Numbered from the stretch's first letter, positions 36,299-45,648 are shown. The stretch is DNA of 64,000 nucleotides from Planomonospora sp. ID67723 (GCF_015711605.1 NZ_JABTEZ010000001.1:524001-588000), one strand, 5' to 3'. Notes: generated by a model from the letters alone, not told the origin. A program made the numbers and translations.

Positions 36299-37546
36299 TC
36301 ACAGCAGGAACTGATGCTGCCGTTGGCTGTGCCATTCGACCAGCAGTACGGTGGCGTCGTCGTCGAGGTGGTCTTGCTGGTGCTCCAGCAGGGTCTGGAT
36401 CAGCCGGCGCAGCGTTTCGGGGGCCGACGCGCCGTCGGCCTCGCGGCGGATGACGAAGTCGGCGAAGCGCTCCAGGCCGAACTCCTCGCCGTCGGGGTTC
36501 TTGGCCTCGATGACCCCGTCGGTGTAGAACAGCAGCCGGTCACCCGGCTCCAGCTGGTAGCGGGAGGGCGAGGTGAAGGCGCCCATGCCGAGCCCCATCG
36601 GCGGATCGGGTTCCGCCTCCAGCGTGGCCACGACGTGCCCGCCGCGGATCACCAGCGGCGGGTGGTGGCCCCGGTTGATCCAGCTCAGCAGGCCGGTGCG
36701 GGTGTCGAGGCTGGCCAGGATCCCGGTGGCGAAGCGCACTGCGCCGAACTGTTCGGCGATGGCCGCGTCGATGGCCTCGCTGGTGGCCAGGAGATCGGCG
36801 CCCTGGCGGCGGTTGTTGCGGCAGGCGCCCATCGCGATGGTGGCCGTCAGCCCGGCGGCGGTGTCGTGCCCCATGGCGTCGAAGATCGACAGGTGCAGGG
36901 TGTCGCCCGCCAGGGCATAGTCGAAGGCGTCCCCGCCCACGACGTAGGCCGGCTCCAGAGCGGCGCTGACCACCACCCGCTCGGTGGCGAAGGTCCGCAC
37001 CGGCAGCAGCGTCCAGAGCACCTCGGCCGACAGCTGCATCGGCTGCGCGCGCACCAGGCGGGCGTAGGTGTCGCTGGTGGAGCGTTTGCTGGAGACCAGC
37101 AACGCCGTCAGAGAGGCCAGCTGGGCGGCCTGCCATCGGACGGCCCCGTCGTCGCCGGGCGCGGTCAGGCCCAGCACGCCGATGTGTTCGGTGCCGTCCA
37201 GCATCGGCAGCCACAACCGCCGCGGGCCCTGATCGGTGAGGATCGGGGCGGGTTCGGCCTCTGAGGAGTCGTCGGCGAGCCGTGCCTGGACGATCTCCAG
37301 ATTGCGGAAGGCCCTCCCCGCCATGGTGGCGTCGATGCGGAGGCGCTTGAGCGCTTTGCCGTCGGCGTCGTGCTGGCCGGGCAGCGGCACCAGGAACTGG
37401 TGCTGCAGATCGGCCACGTACAGCACCGGCTGGTAGAAACCGACCAGGCTGGCGTATCCGGTGACCAGAGCCGGCAGGTCCTCCATGGCCGCCAGGTGGT
37501 GGGCGGCGATCAGACCGCCCAGCATCTGCTCGTGCTCATCGTCCAC
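36299..37546 (-). CDS. GAF-PP2C/SpoIIE-type serine phosphatase
   Basis: A 415-residue soluble protein: a GAF-like sensor domain at residues 10-155 (SLVGFYQPVLYVADLQHQFLVPL...LGLTAPGDD) and a SpoIIE/RsbU-type PP2C phosphatase domain with metal-binding Asp residues in VGGDAFDY, FDAMGHD, YTDGVIEAKN and the closing DDDATVLLVEW. Such phosphatases dephosphorylate STAS antagonists and thereby free a sigma factor. It converges on the MEDS pair and follows the GAF kinase gene after about 100 nt in the same direction. The antagonist with an intact Ser in this window is at 20262, so that or an unseen protein is its likely substrate. Confidence 0.88.
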   Translation of the reverse strand: MDDEHEQMLGGLIAAHHLAAMEDLPALVTGYASLVGFYQPVLYVADLQHQFLVPLPGQHDADGKALKRLRIDATMAGRAFRNLEIVQARLADDSSEAEPAPILTDQGPRRLWLPMLDGTEHIGVLGLTAPGDDGAVRWQAAQLASLTALLVSSKRSTSDTYARLVRAQPMQLSAEVLWTLLPVRTFATERVVVSAALEPAYVVGGDAFDYALAGDTLHLSIFDAMGHDTAAGLTATIAMGACRNNRRQGADLLATSEAIDAAIAEQFGAVRFATGILASLDTRTGLLSWINRGHHPPLVIRGGHVVATLEAEPDPPMGLGMGAFTSPSRYQLEPGDRLLFYTDGVIEAKNPDGEEFGLERFADFVIRREADGASAPETLRRLIQTLLEHQQDHLDDDATVLLVEWHSQRQHQFLL

Positions 37547-37652
37547 CGGCCCGCTCCCTCATCCTCTTGCCGTCCTTCTTACCGGTGCGCCGACGGTTAG
37601 GCGTCGATGATCGCCCTCTGTCTCCATGCGGCCCGTCAGGCCGGTGCAGGGG

Positions 37653-38873
37653 TCAGGAGTGCTGCGCCGACGGGCTGGGCAGCACCAGGCGCACACACGT
37701 GCCGGCGCCCGGTTCACTGGTGATGTGCATGCCGCCGTCGTGCATCCGCATGACCTTCCGCACGATGGCCAGGCCCACCCCGCTGCCGCCGATCGCCCGC
37801 TGCTCGGCCTCGCGGGCGCGGTAGAAGTCCTCGACGACATACGGCAGGTCCTCTTCGGGGATGCCCATGCCGGTGTCGCGGACCTCCACCGTCGGCACCG
37901 GATCCCCTGAGACGCTCACCTCGACCTGCCCGCCGGCCGCGGTGAACTTGACGGCGTTGTCCAGCACCTGGCCCAGCGCCTGGCGCAGCTTCCGGGCGTC
38001 GGCCCAGACCGGCACCTCGGTCCGGGCGTGCGCGGTGAGCGTCACGTCGTTGATCCAGGCCTTGCCGACGGTCTCGACGACCGTCTCGCGCACCACCGCG
38101 GCCAGATCGACGCGCTCGGGCTGGAAGGGGACGGTGCGGGCGGTGAGGCTGGCCAGCAGCAGGAGTTCGTCGATCAGCTCCAGCAGGCGGTCGCTGTTGC
38201 GCTCGATCACGCCCAGGAACCCACGCTCCGCATCGGCGTCCAGATCACTGTCGTGGATCAGCTCGAGGTAGCTGCTGATCGCGGTCAGCGGGGTGCGCAG
38301 CTCGTGGTTGACGGTGCGCAGGAACTGATGCTTGAGCTCCTCGGCCTCGTGCAGTTGCCGGATGACCTGGCCGAAGCGGCGGCTGTAGTAACGCAGCCGC
38401 AGCAGATCGGCGACGTAGCCGGCCAGCGTGACCAGGCTCTGGTGATGTGCGGCCGTCAGACGGCGGGGCCGGACGTCCAGCACGCACAGCGTGCCCAGAG
38501 CGTGACCGCGGCTGCTGATCACCGGTGCGCCGGCGTAGAAGCGCAGCCCCGCCTTCCCCGTGACGACGGGATCGTCGCAGAACCGCGGGTCCGTCGGCGC
38601 GTCGGGCACTTCCAGCACCTCGCGGCCCATGATGACGTGCGGGCAGAACGGGATCGGCGCGTCGATGCCGATCCCGCCGTGGTCGGCACGGCCTTTGACG
38701 TACTGCCCGTCGGCGCCCACGAGGTTGACCAGCGCGACCGGGGTCTGACACAGCTGGGCGGCCAGCTCGGCGATGGCGTCGAAGCGCGGCTCGGCGGTGG
38801 GCTCCAACGCCTCCAGCTCGTCGAGTTCGTACAGCCGTTCAACTTCGTCGCGCGGCAGCGGCCTGTGCGTCAT
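37653..38873 (-). CDS. GAF-domain sensor histidine kinase (paralogue)
   Basis: A 406-residue soluble kinase with the same layout and length as the kinase at 16199: GAF domain (residues 25-160), HisKA with His190 in NHELRTPL, ATPase with DNAVKF, DTGMGIP and GSGVGLAI. The two are collinear up to the H-box. A GGGGAG site fixes the ATG at 38873. It lies upstream of the SpoIIE-type gene in the same direction and divergent from the sulfur locus. No response regulator is adjacent. Confidence 0.9.
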   Translation of the reverse strand: MTHRPLPRDEVERLYELDELEALEPTAEPRFDAIAELAAQLCQTPVALVNLVGADGQYVKGRADHGGIGIDAPIPFCPHVIMGREVLEVPDAPTDPRFCDDPVVTGKAGLRFYAGAPVISSRGHALGTLCVLDVRPRRLTAAHHQSLVTLAGYVADLLRLRYYSRRFGQVIRQLHEAEELKHQFLRTVNHELRTPLTAISSYLELIHDSDLDADAERGFLGVIERNSDRLLELIDELLLLASLTARTVPFQPERVDLAAVVRETVVETVGKAWINDVTLTAHARTEVPVWADARKLRQALGQVLDNAVKFTAAGGQVEVSVSGDPVPTVEVRDTGMGIPEEDLPYVVEDFYRAREAEQRAIGGSGVGLAIVRKVMRMHDGGMHITSEPGAGTCVRLVLPSPSAQHS

Positions 38874-39103
38874 CGCTCCCCACTCCCGCTGTGATCCGCA
38901 TCGATAGTGAACGTCGACTCTCTCCACACTAGGGTCCGGAAGACGGCGGGTGGCGAGTTCGGCGGGTAAAGAACCGGCCATGACGGCGGCGGGGCGCCGT
39001 CATGGAGCCGGCGGGAGGCGGGACGGGCCCGGTCCGCGCTGCGGCCGGCTCGGCCGCACCCGGCGCCGCCGCCCAGAAAAACCCTAATTTCCTACCAATT
39101 CAG

Positions 39104-39132
39104 TTGACTTCTCTCCGTGCCGGATCTACGGT
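39104..39132 (+). promoter_or_regulatory. Promoter of the sulfur leader peptide
   Basis: TTGACT (39104-39109), a 17-base spacer and TACGGT (39127-39132), followed by seven bases and the ATG at 39140. This is a near-ideal promoter for a leaderless transcript. AT-rich TTTCCTACCAATTCAG just upstream may be an operator. Confidence 0.7.
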
Positions 39133-39139
39133 TGGCGGC

Positions 39140-39226
39140 ATGACGACCCCCGTTCCGCTGACCACCCGCGGCCACGTGGACTTCTGCCGCGTGGCCAGCG
39201 CGCTCTGTCGTTCCTTCCAGCCATAG
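39140..39226 (+). CDS. Leader peptide of the sulfur locus (28 residues)
   Basis: A leaderless 28-codon frame 31 nt upstream of the dioxygenase gene. The sequence ends with HVDFCRVASALCRSFQP. The HVD-x-x-RV-x-S-x-x-CR pattern is shared by short leader peptides found ahead of sulfur-assimilation genes in many actinobacteria, which are thought to act as cysteine-responsive attenuators: ribosome pausing at scarce Cys codons changes mRNA folding and downstream expression. Two Cys codons (positions 16 and 23) fit that role. The strong promoter directly upstream supports expression. Confidence 0.75.
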   Translation: MTTPVPLTTRGHVDFCRVASALCRSFQP

Positions 39227-39257
39227 CCCATCCCTTTCCTGGAAGGACCTCACACCC

Positions 39258-40160
39258 ATGTCCACCCTGTCCGTCACCCCCGTCGCCGGCCGGATCGGCG
39301 CCGAGGTCACCGGCGTGCGACTCGCCGGCGACCTGCCCGCCGACGTGGTCGCCGAGATCCGCCTGGCCCTGCTCACCCACAAGGTGATCTTCTTCCGCGG
39401 CCAGGAGCACCTCGACGAGCGCGGCCAGACGGCCTTCGCCCGGCTGCTCGGCGAGCTGACCACCGCCCACCCGACCGTGCCCGCCTTCGGCGGCAACGCG
39501 CACATCCTCGACCTCGACTACAGCGGCGGCCAGAAGGTCGACCGGTGGCACACCGACGTCACCTTCGTCGACCGCCCGCCCGCGGCTTCCGTGCTGCGCG
39601 CGGTGACCGTGCCCGCGGCGGGCGGCGACACGCTGTGGGCCAACGCCGTCACCGCCTACGAGTACCTGCCCGCCGAGCTGCGCGAGCTGGTGGAGCGGCT
39701 GCGCGCCGTGCACACCAACCAGTTCGACTACGCGCGGATAGCCGCCTCGGAGGACCCCGAACGGGCCCGGGCGTACGCGGAGGTCTTCGCCTCCACGGTC
39801 TTCGAGACCGAGCATCCGGTCGTGCGGGTGCATCCCGAGACCGGGGAGCGGTCGATCCTGCTGGGCGACTTCGCCAGGCGGCTGTCCGGGCTGTCGGCCT
39901 CGGCCTCGGCCTCGGTCATCCGGCTGATCCAGGACCAGGTCACGGCGGTGGAGAACACCGTGCGCTGGCGGTGGGCCCCGGGCGACGTCGCCGTCTGGGA
40001 CAACCGGGCCACCCAGCACCGGGTCGTGCACGACTTCGGCGACCGGCCGCGCCGCCTGCACCGCGTCACCATCGCCGGGGACGTCCCCGTCGGCGTGGAC
40101 GGCCGGCCCAGCACCGTGCTGACCGGCGACGCCGCCGCCTACTCACCCGTCGCCGCCTGA
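39258..40160 (+). CDS. TauD/AtsK-like alpha-ketoglutarate dioxygenase
   Basis: A 300-residue Fe(II)/2-oxoglutarate dioxygenase of the TauD/TfdA family. The iron ligands are the HTD triad start (WHTDVTF, near residue 97) and the distal His in QHRVVHDFG, with the 2-oxoglutarate Arg in PRRLHRV. The family releases sulfite from taurine or sulfate from alkyl sulfates; AtsK-type alkylsulfatases are the closest known role given the sulfatase next door. A GGAAGGA site precedes the ATG. The upstream leader peptide suggests control by sulfur supply. The substrate is not settled by sequence. Confidence 0.87.
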   Translation: MSTLSVTPVAGRIGAEVTGVRLAGDLPADVVAEIRLALLTHKVIFFRGQEHLDERGQTAFARLLGELTTAHPTVPAFGGNAHILDLDYSGGQKVDRWHTDVTFVDRPPAASVLRAVTVPAAGGDTLWANAVTAYEYLPAELRELVERLRAVHTNQFDYARIAASEDPERARAYAEVFASTVFETEHPVVRVHPETGERSILLGDFARRLSGLSASASASVIRLIQDQVTAVENTVRWRWAPGDVAVWDNRATQHRVVHDFGDRPRRLHRVTIAGDVPVGVDGRPSTVLTGDAAAYSPVAA

Positions 40161-40184
40161 CCCGCTCCGCTCCACCCCGCCCCG

Positions 40185-40209
40185 CCCCGGCCGCCTGAGG
40201 CGGCCGGGG
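40185..40209 (+). terminator. Strong hairpin between dioxygenase and sulfatase genes
   Basis: CCCCGGCCGCC and GGCGGCCGGGG form a perfect eleven-base stem with a TGA loop, followed by CTTTCCCC. It may end the dioxygenase transcript or reduce read-through into the sulfatase gene. Confidence 0.6.
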
Positions 40210-40235
40210 CTTTCCCCTGCAAGAGGGACGCCGTC

Positions 40236-42522
40236 ATGAGTTTCCCCGAACGCGTCGGCCGTACGGTGGCCGACTCCACCTCGCACTGGCCCGAGCCGGT
40301 CCGCGCCCCCGAGGGCGCGCCGAACATCGTCGTGGTCCTCCTCGACGACATGGGCTTCGCCGACATCGGGCCGTTCGGCGCGGAGATCGAGACTCCGACG
40401 CTGGACCGGCTGGCCGCCGGCGGTCTGCGATTCACCAACTACCACACCACCCCGCTGTGCTCGCCCTCCCGCGCCTCGCTGCTGACCGGGCTCAACCACC
40501 ACCGGGCGGGGTACGCGTTCGTCGCCAACGCCGACCCGGGCTTCCCGGGCTACACCTTCGAGATCGCCGACGACGTGCCGACGCTCCCGGAGATCCTGCG
40601 CGGGGCCGGCTACGCCACCTTCGCGGTCGGCAAGTGGCACCTCACCAAGGACGCCACCATGAACGACGGCGCGCCCCGCTCGTCGTGGCCGACGCAGAAG
40701 GGCTTCGACCGCTTCTACGGCATCCTGGAGGGGCTGACCTCCCTGCACCACCCGCACCGGCTGGTCCGCGACAACTCCCCCGTCGAGGTCGACGCCTACC
40801 CCGAGGGCTACTACCTCACCGACGACCTGACCGACCAGGCCATCGGGATGATCAAATCGCTGCGGGCGCACGACGCGCGCAAGCCGTACTTCCTCTACCT
40901 CGCCCATCCGGCGGTGCACGGCCCGCTCCAGGCGAAGCCCGCCGACATCGTCAAATATCGCGGAAAATATGCCAAGGGATGGGACATGCTCCGCGAGGAG
41001 CGCTTCGCCCGCCAGCTCGCGAGCGGTCTCTTCCCCGAGGGCGCGGTGCTGCCGCCGCGCGCCTCCGAGCAGTTCCACGACGTACCCGCCTGGGGCTCCC
41101 TGCCGGAGGAGGAGCGCGAACTGTTCGCCCGCTACCAGGAGGTCTACGCCGCGATGGTCGACAACGTCGACCAGAACCTCGGCCGCCTGCTGACGGTGAT
41201 CGAGCAGTACGGCGAGCTCGACGACACCGTAGTGATCTTCACCTCCGACAACGGCGGCACCGGCGAGGGCGGGGTGCGCGGCACCCGCTCCTACTTCAAG
41301 CAGTTCGTCCAGCGGGCGGCCCTGCCCGCCGACTGGACTCCCGACGTGCCCCGCGATCCGGGGCTGATCGGCGGACCGCGGACGATGGTCCACTACCCGC
41401 GGCTGGGGCATGGCCTCCAACACGCCGTTCCGGCTCTACAAGGGCACCACCCACGCGGGCGGCGTGCGCGTGCCGTTCGTGCTGTCCTGGCCCGCGGGCC
41501 CGATCGAGGGCCGCGGGGGCACGCGTACCCGCTACCAGTACGTCACCGACGTCCTGCCCACCCTCCTGGACCTGGCCGGGATCTCCCGGCCGGACCGGCA
41601 CCGTGGCGAGCCCGTCGCCTCACTCGACGGCCGCACGTTCGCCGACGCGCTCGGCGACCCGGCCGCGCCGAGCACCCACCCCGAGCAGTACGCCGAGATG
41701 ACCGGCAACCGCGCCTTCTACCGCGACGGCTGGAAGCTGGTCACCCTGCACCGGCCCGGACGCCCCCACGACGAGGATCCCTGGGAGCTGTACGACCTGC
41801 GCGCAGACCCGACCGAGACCCGCGACCTCGCCGCCGAACGGCCCGACCTGGTGGAGGAGCTGGCCGCGGCCTGGGAACGGGCGGCCGGGGAGAACCAGGT
41901 GTTCCCCCTCGACGACGGCACCGGCTACCTGTGGACCGCCCGCCCGCCGTCAGAGGCGGCTTTCGCCGAACCGGTCGTCCTGCTGCCCGGCACGCCCACC
42001 CTGGAGCGCTACCGCGCCGCCCAGCTCGTCGCGTTCCGTGACTTCCGGGTGGACATCCGGCTCACGCACGGCCCCGGCGACCAGGGCGTGCTGGTGGCTC
42101 ACGGCGACCAGGGCGGCGGTTACTGCCTCTACATCGAGGACGGCCGGGTCCGCCTGGCCTACAACGAGTACGGCGTGCTGTGGGAGGTGGCGGGCGAGTT
42201 CGTACGGCCCGGCGCCCGCGTCGTCTCGCTCACGGCGCAGGCCCTGCCCGGCTACCGGTGGGACCTCGCGATCGAGCAGGACGGCGTGCGGACCGCCCGG
42301 CTGGACAGCGTGCAGATGCTGATCGGCCTGGCCCCGATGGAGGGGATCGACGTCGGGATCGACCGCCGTTCCCCCGTCTCCTGGTCCGTCTACGAGCGCC
42401 ACGGCGCCTTCCCCTACGGCGGCGACCTGATCTCGGTCACCTACCTGCCGGGTGAGCCCGCCGGCTACGACCCGAAGGAGGTGCTGACCGCCCTGCGCGC
42501 GGCGGCCGAGGCGTACGACTGA
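40236..42522 (+). pseudogene. Arylsulfatase, frameshifted
   Basis: A type I sulfatase coding region of about 760 codons interrupted near 41400. The first frame (40236 to about 41403) has the metal-binding LLDDMGFADIG, the formylglycine signature CSPSR in PLCSPSRASLLTG, GKWHL and the TSDNGGTG block. After HYPRL the conserved sequence (MASNTPFRLYKGTTHAGGVRVP) continues in another frame to 42522. The join reads as a loss of two bases (one G pair) in CGCGGCTGGGG. It is either a recent pseudogene or a sequencing error. The intact enzyme would hydrolyse sulfate esters and feed the sulfur pool together with the upstream dioxygenase. Confidence 0.85.
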
Positions 42523-42585
42523 GGGCGGCCGGCCGGTCGGGACGGGCGGCCGGCCGGTCGGGACGGGCGGCCGGCCGGTCGGGAC
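42523..42585. repeat. 21-bp tandem repeat, three copies
   Basis: GGGCGGCCGGCCGGTCGGGAC is repeated exactly three times, immediately after the sulfatase stop, with a short fourth partial copy. Each unit holds the palindrome GGCCGGCC. It may act as a terminator or be a slippage hotspot. Confidence 0.9.
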
Positions 42586-42639
42586 GGGCGGCGGTTCCGG
42601 CCGCCGGGGCGGTCCTCGGAGACGAACGGGACGGAGGCG

Positions 42640-42800
42640 GCGCGGGGGGACGGCGCGCCTGCCGGTGACGGCGCTGACCGCGCGGATGAAACCGGCCCCG
42701 CGGCGCTCTGCCTCCAGGAAGCGGGAGTCACCGGTGAGGCCGTACAGGCGGGCCGGCACGATGCCGCCGTCGCCCCGCGGGGCTCCGCACCCGCGACGAT
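42640..42800 (-). pseudogene. Possible gene fragment
   Basis: The minus strand reads GDGGIVPARLYGLTGDSRFL followed by EAERRGAGFIRAV, a protein-like helical segment resembling six-hairpin (alpha/alpha toroid) enzymes, with no start or stop in context and a likely frame change upstream. It may be a remnant; parent family uncertain. Confidence 0.25.
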
Positions 42801-42813
42801 CGACCGGCCGAGG

Positions 42814-43209
42814 TCAGGACCGGCCGCAGGCCGAGTCGTGACCGGTGCGCCGGCGCCACACCGCGAGCCACGCGGCCTCCGCCGCCGCGTCGAGCAGGTA
42901 GGTGGCCCTGATCCGTCCCCGGGGCACGTAGATCATGTCGATGGCGAGCAGGGTCGCCGCGGTGGCGACCCCGATCCGCCGGGCGTGCCCGACGCCCTCG
43001 GGGGTGGCCGCGGCGCGCAGCTGGGCCCAGCCCACCCCGACCAGCAACCCGGCCACCGTACGGACCAGCCAGTCGTCCTCCTTGGGACCGAAGACCTTCT
43101 CGAAGCTGGGCAGGTGCACCAGCGGCCACAGGCCCGACAGCACGTTGAACACCCCGTGCGCCCGCGCCCGCCAGATCCCCGGCGGCTCTTCACGCCCGAC
43201 GTCTTCCAT
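42814..43209 (-). CDS. Small hypothetical membrane protein
   Basis: A 131-residue protein of unknown function with probable membrane segments around residues 17-32 (VFNVLSGLWPLVHLP), 48-62 and 80-95, and an Arg-rich tail. The conserved-looking block EKVFGPKEDDWLVRTVAGLLVGVG suggests a real actinobacterial family, but I cannot name it. The start codon has only a weak ribosome binding site. It is divergent from the DUF6766 gene at 43485. Confidence 0.5.
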   Translation of the reverse strand: MEDVGREEPPGIWRARAHGVFNVLSGLWPLVHLPSFEKVFGPKEDDWLVRTVAGLLVGVGWAQLRAAATPEGVGHARRIGVATAATLLAIDMIYVPRGRIRATYLLDAAAEAAWLAVWRRRTGHDSACGRS

Positions 43210-43484
43210 ACCGCGGACGCTGCCCCGTCCCCGGTCAGGCAAACCCGCGCCGACCGGCGAGGAAGGAACCGCCGTGGCCCGCCCGGCGAGCGGCTTCGTC
43301 ATGGCCGCCGTACGGCCCGCCGTCACGCAGGGACCCGCGTCCTCGCCTCGCGGCTGAACAGCCGTTCGCCGCTCCGCCCGGCACTCGAACGCTCACCACC
43401 GGAGAGGCCGGGAGGCCGTCCCCGCCGTTTCGAATGGGAGCCGCCGGGAAGCTGGTGCCCGTTGTGCCCGTGGGAAGGAGAGCC

Positions 43485-43877
43485 ATGCTGCAGGAAGCAC
43501 GACGGGAGAAGAACCGGCCCGGCCCGCCATTTCACAAACCGCGCTTCGCGCGAGCCTATTCGTTCGCCCTGGTGACGGGGGCGTTCTTCGCGTTCTCCTG
43601 GATTGGGCAATTCGTCTTCCAGTTGATCTCGTTCCAGAACGAGCAGTCCGAGCACGGCCGGCCCTTCGCCTGGTCGGAATACCTTCCCCAGTTCCTCGCC
43701 TCCAGCTTCGAAAACTGGCAGTCGGAGTTCCTGCAGCTGATCTGGCAGGCGGCCGGACTCGCCATGCTGTATTACTGGGGATCGTCCCAGTCGAAGGAGA
43801 GCGACGAGCGCATCGAGGCGAAACTCGACGCCCTGCTCAAAGACCGCGGCATCGGACCCGACGACGTGAGCCGCTGA
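43485..43877 (+). CDS. DUF6766-like membrane protein
   Basis: A 130-residue protein with two membrane helices (residues 24-45, YSFALVTGAFFAFSWIGQFV, and 85-103, LQLIWQAAGLAMLYYWG) separated by a loop with EHGRPFAWSEYLPQF and ending in a charged tail (SKESDERIEAKLDALL). This pattern matches the DUF6766 family, whose function is unknown. A GGAAGGAG site fixes the ATG at 43485. The gene converges on selA. Confidence 0.65.
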   Translation: MLQEARREKNRPGPPFHKPRFARAYSFALVTGAFFAFSWIGQFVFQLISFQNEQSEHGRPFAWSEYLPQFLASSFENWQSEFLQLIWQAAGLAMLYYWGSSQSKESDERIEAKLDALLKDRGIGPDDVSR

Positions 43878-43911
43878 CGCGGCGGAGACGGTCCGCCGAC
43901 CGGGGCGCGAC

Positions 43912-45255
43912 TCACCCGCCGGTCGGGGCGCTCCGCGGCCGTTCCCCCGCGGACTCCGCCACTCCGATGACGGCCTCCAGCAACCTCTCGTCGTCGGCTT
44001 CCGGGACGGCCCGCAGGTCGAGCAGGCAACGGCCGCGCTCGACCCGGCCGAGGACCGGAGGTTCCCCCCGGCGGAGGGGCGCGGCCAAGCCCTCGTCGAG
44101 GGCGACGGCGGCGCTCCGCAGGGAGACCTCCGGCGCTCCCCCGCCGCCGACCACGCCCAGGCTGTCGACCGCCGTGGCGTCGATCCCCCTGTCGCACAGC
44201 CGTGCCGCCAGCTTCTCGGCCCGCCCGCGCAATGCCGCCGGGTCGGCGTGCAGCGCCTCCCGGGTGGGCGTGTCGGGTCCGCCGACCGTGGCCTCCAGCG
44301 CGGCCAGGGTGGTCTTGTCCACACGCAGCGCCCGCGCCAGCGGGTGGCGGCGCAACCGCTCGACGAGATCCGCGCGGCCGAAGAGCAGCCCGCTCTGCGG
44401 GCCGCCGAGCAGCTTGTCCCCGCTGGTGGTGACCAGGTCGGCGCCCTGTCGCAGCCATGTGGTCACGTCGGGCTCCTCGGGCAGCAGCGGCTCGGGACGC
44501 AACAGCCCGGATCCGGCGTCGGCCACGAGAGGGACGCCGCGCTCCCGGCACAACACCGCCAGCTCGGTGACCGGAACGGCCGAGGTGAATCCCCGGACCT
44601 GGTAGTTGGACGGGTGGACCTTCAGCACCATCCCGGTCTCGGGACCGATCGCCGCCGCGTAGTCGCGGGTGACGCTGCGGTTGGTCGTGCCGACCTCCCG
44701 CAGCCGCGCCCCGGTGGAGACCAGCAGCTCGGGGAGCCGGAAGCCGTCACCGATTTCGATGAGCTCGCCCCGGCTGATGACGACCTCCCGCCCCGAGGCG
44801 AGTGCCGTGGCCGCCAGGATGAGGGCCGCGGCGTTGTTGTTCACCACGTGCACGCCCTCGGCCTCGGGTACGGCGGCGGCCAGCGCGGCGAGAGCCGTAC
44901 GCCCCCGCCTGCCGCGGGAACCCGTGGCGAGGTCGAACTCGATGTCGGTGACCCCGGCGGCCAGCTCCATCGCCTGGCGGGCCGCGGCCGACAGCGGGGC
45001 CCGCCCCAGGTTGGTGTGGAGCAGCACGCCCGTGGCATTGATCACCGGCCGCAGCCCGGCGGCGCTCGCCGGCAACGCGGCCAGCACGGCCGTCATGATC
45101 TCCCCAGGGGTGATCTCCCCCTCCCTGGCGCGCCGCTGCGCGGCGATGATCATGCCCTTGACCCGTTCCGTCCCCAGCCGCAGCCGCGCCTCGCCCAGCC
45201 GTGGATCGGCGAGCAGGACGTCCGTGCGCGGGATCGAACGGCGATGATCCGTCAT
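43912..45255 (-). CDS. selA: L-seryl-tRNA(Sec) selenium transferase
   Basis: A 447-residue PLP-dependent enzyme that converts seryl-tRNA(Sec) to selenocysteinyl-tRNA(Sec) using selenophosphate. Family blocks are present: VINATGVLLHTNLGRAPLS, VVNNNAAALIL, LKVHPSNYQVRGF and the PLP-lysine site TTSGDKLLGGPQSG. It implies that the organism decodes UGA as selenocysteine. selB, selD and the tRNA gene selC are often close to selA, but none is visible in the window; the 393-nt divergent region shows no tRNA-like sequence. Confidence 0.92.
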   Translation of the reverse strand: MTDHRRSIPRTDVLLADPRLGEARLRLGTERVKGMIIAAQRRAREGEITPGEIMTAVLAALPASAAGLRPVINATGVLLHTNLGRAPLSAAARQAMELAAGVTDIEFDLATGSRGRRGRTALAALAAAVPEAEGVHVVNNNAAALILAATALASGREVVISRGELIEIGDGFRLPELLVSTGARLREVGTTNRSVTRDYAAAIGPETGMVLKVHPSNYQVRGFTSAVPVTELAVLCRERGVPLVADAGSGLLRPEPLLPEEPDVTTWLRQGADLVTTSGDKLLGGPQSGLLFGRADLVERLRRHPLARALRVDKTTLAALEATVGGPDTPTREALHADPAALRGRAEKLAARLCDRGIDATAVDSLGVVGGGGAPEVSLRSAAVALDEGLAAPLRRGEPPVLGRVERGRCLLDLRAVPEADDERLLEAVIGVAESAGERPRSAPTGG

Positions 45256-45648
45256 GCCCTGGAACCTACCCGTCCCCCGCCACGGCGCCTCACACGGGGA
45301 CCGTCACCGGCCGGACGCGCCTTCGCAAATCAACGGGCGGCCGGCGGAAGCAGTCCCGGCGAAAACAGCAAATGAGCGGCGCCGAACCAACCCTTGATCG
45401 AACATGGGCTCTCGTGTAGGTTCTCCGGCGGACCCGAACATTCCCGTTTTTCCACACCCCACGACTCTCGTTTTCATTCGATAATCAGCCGGATCGCGAT
45501 TCTCTTTATGGAGGGGTTGACGCGTTGCCGATTTCACCGCGCGCGTCCGCGGGATGAGCCCCCGGCGTCCCCGTCATCGGCGAGCCGATCCCCGCGGCCC
45601 CCGTCCCATCGTCGCCGGGAGCCGGCCCCCGGCCCGTCCTGGAGTGTC
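45256..45648. other. Divergent intergenic region between selA and rhodanese
   Basis: 393 bases without a recognised gene. A patch around 45440-45510 is AT-rich and contains GATAAT (45479-45484), a possible -10. No tRNA(Sec) features were found. Confidence 0.4.

Noticed and set aside
39002-39139. Extended start for the sulfur leader peptide (ATG at 39002)
   Set aside because: The promoter at 39104-39132 lies inside that extension, so the ATG at 39140 is the real start.
42728-43129. Minus-strand frame overlapping the small membrane-protein gene
   Set aside because: Arg/Gly-rich shadow; the overlapping frame ending at 42814 has membrane helices and a conserved-looking core.
45256-45648. tRNA(Sec) gene beside selA
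   Set aside because: No acceptor/T-arm pairing or TCA anticodon context was found in this interval.
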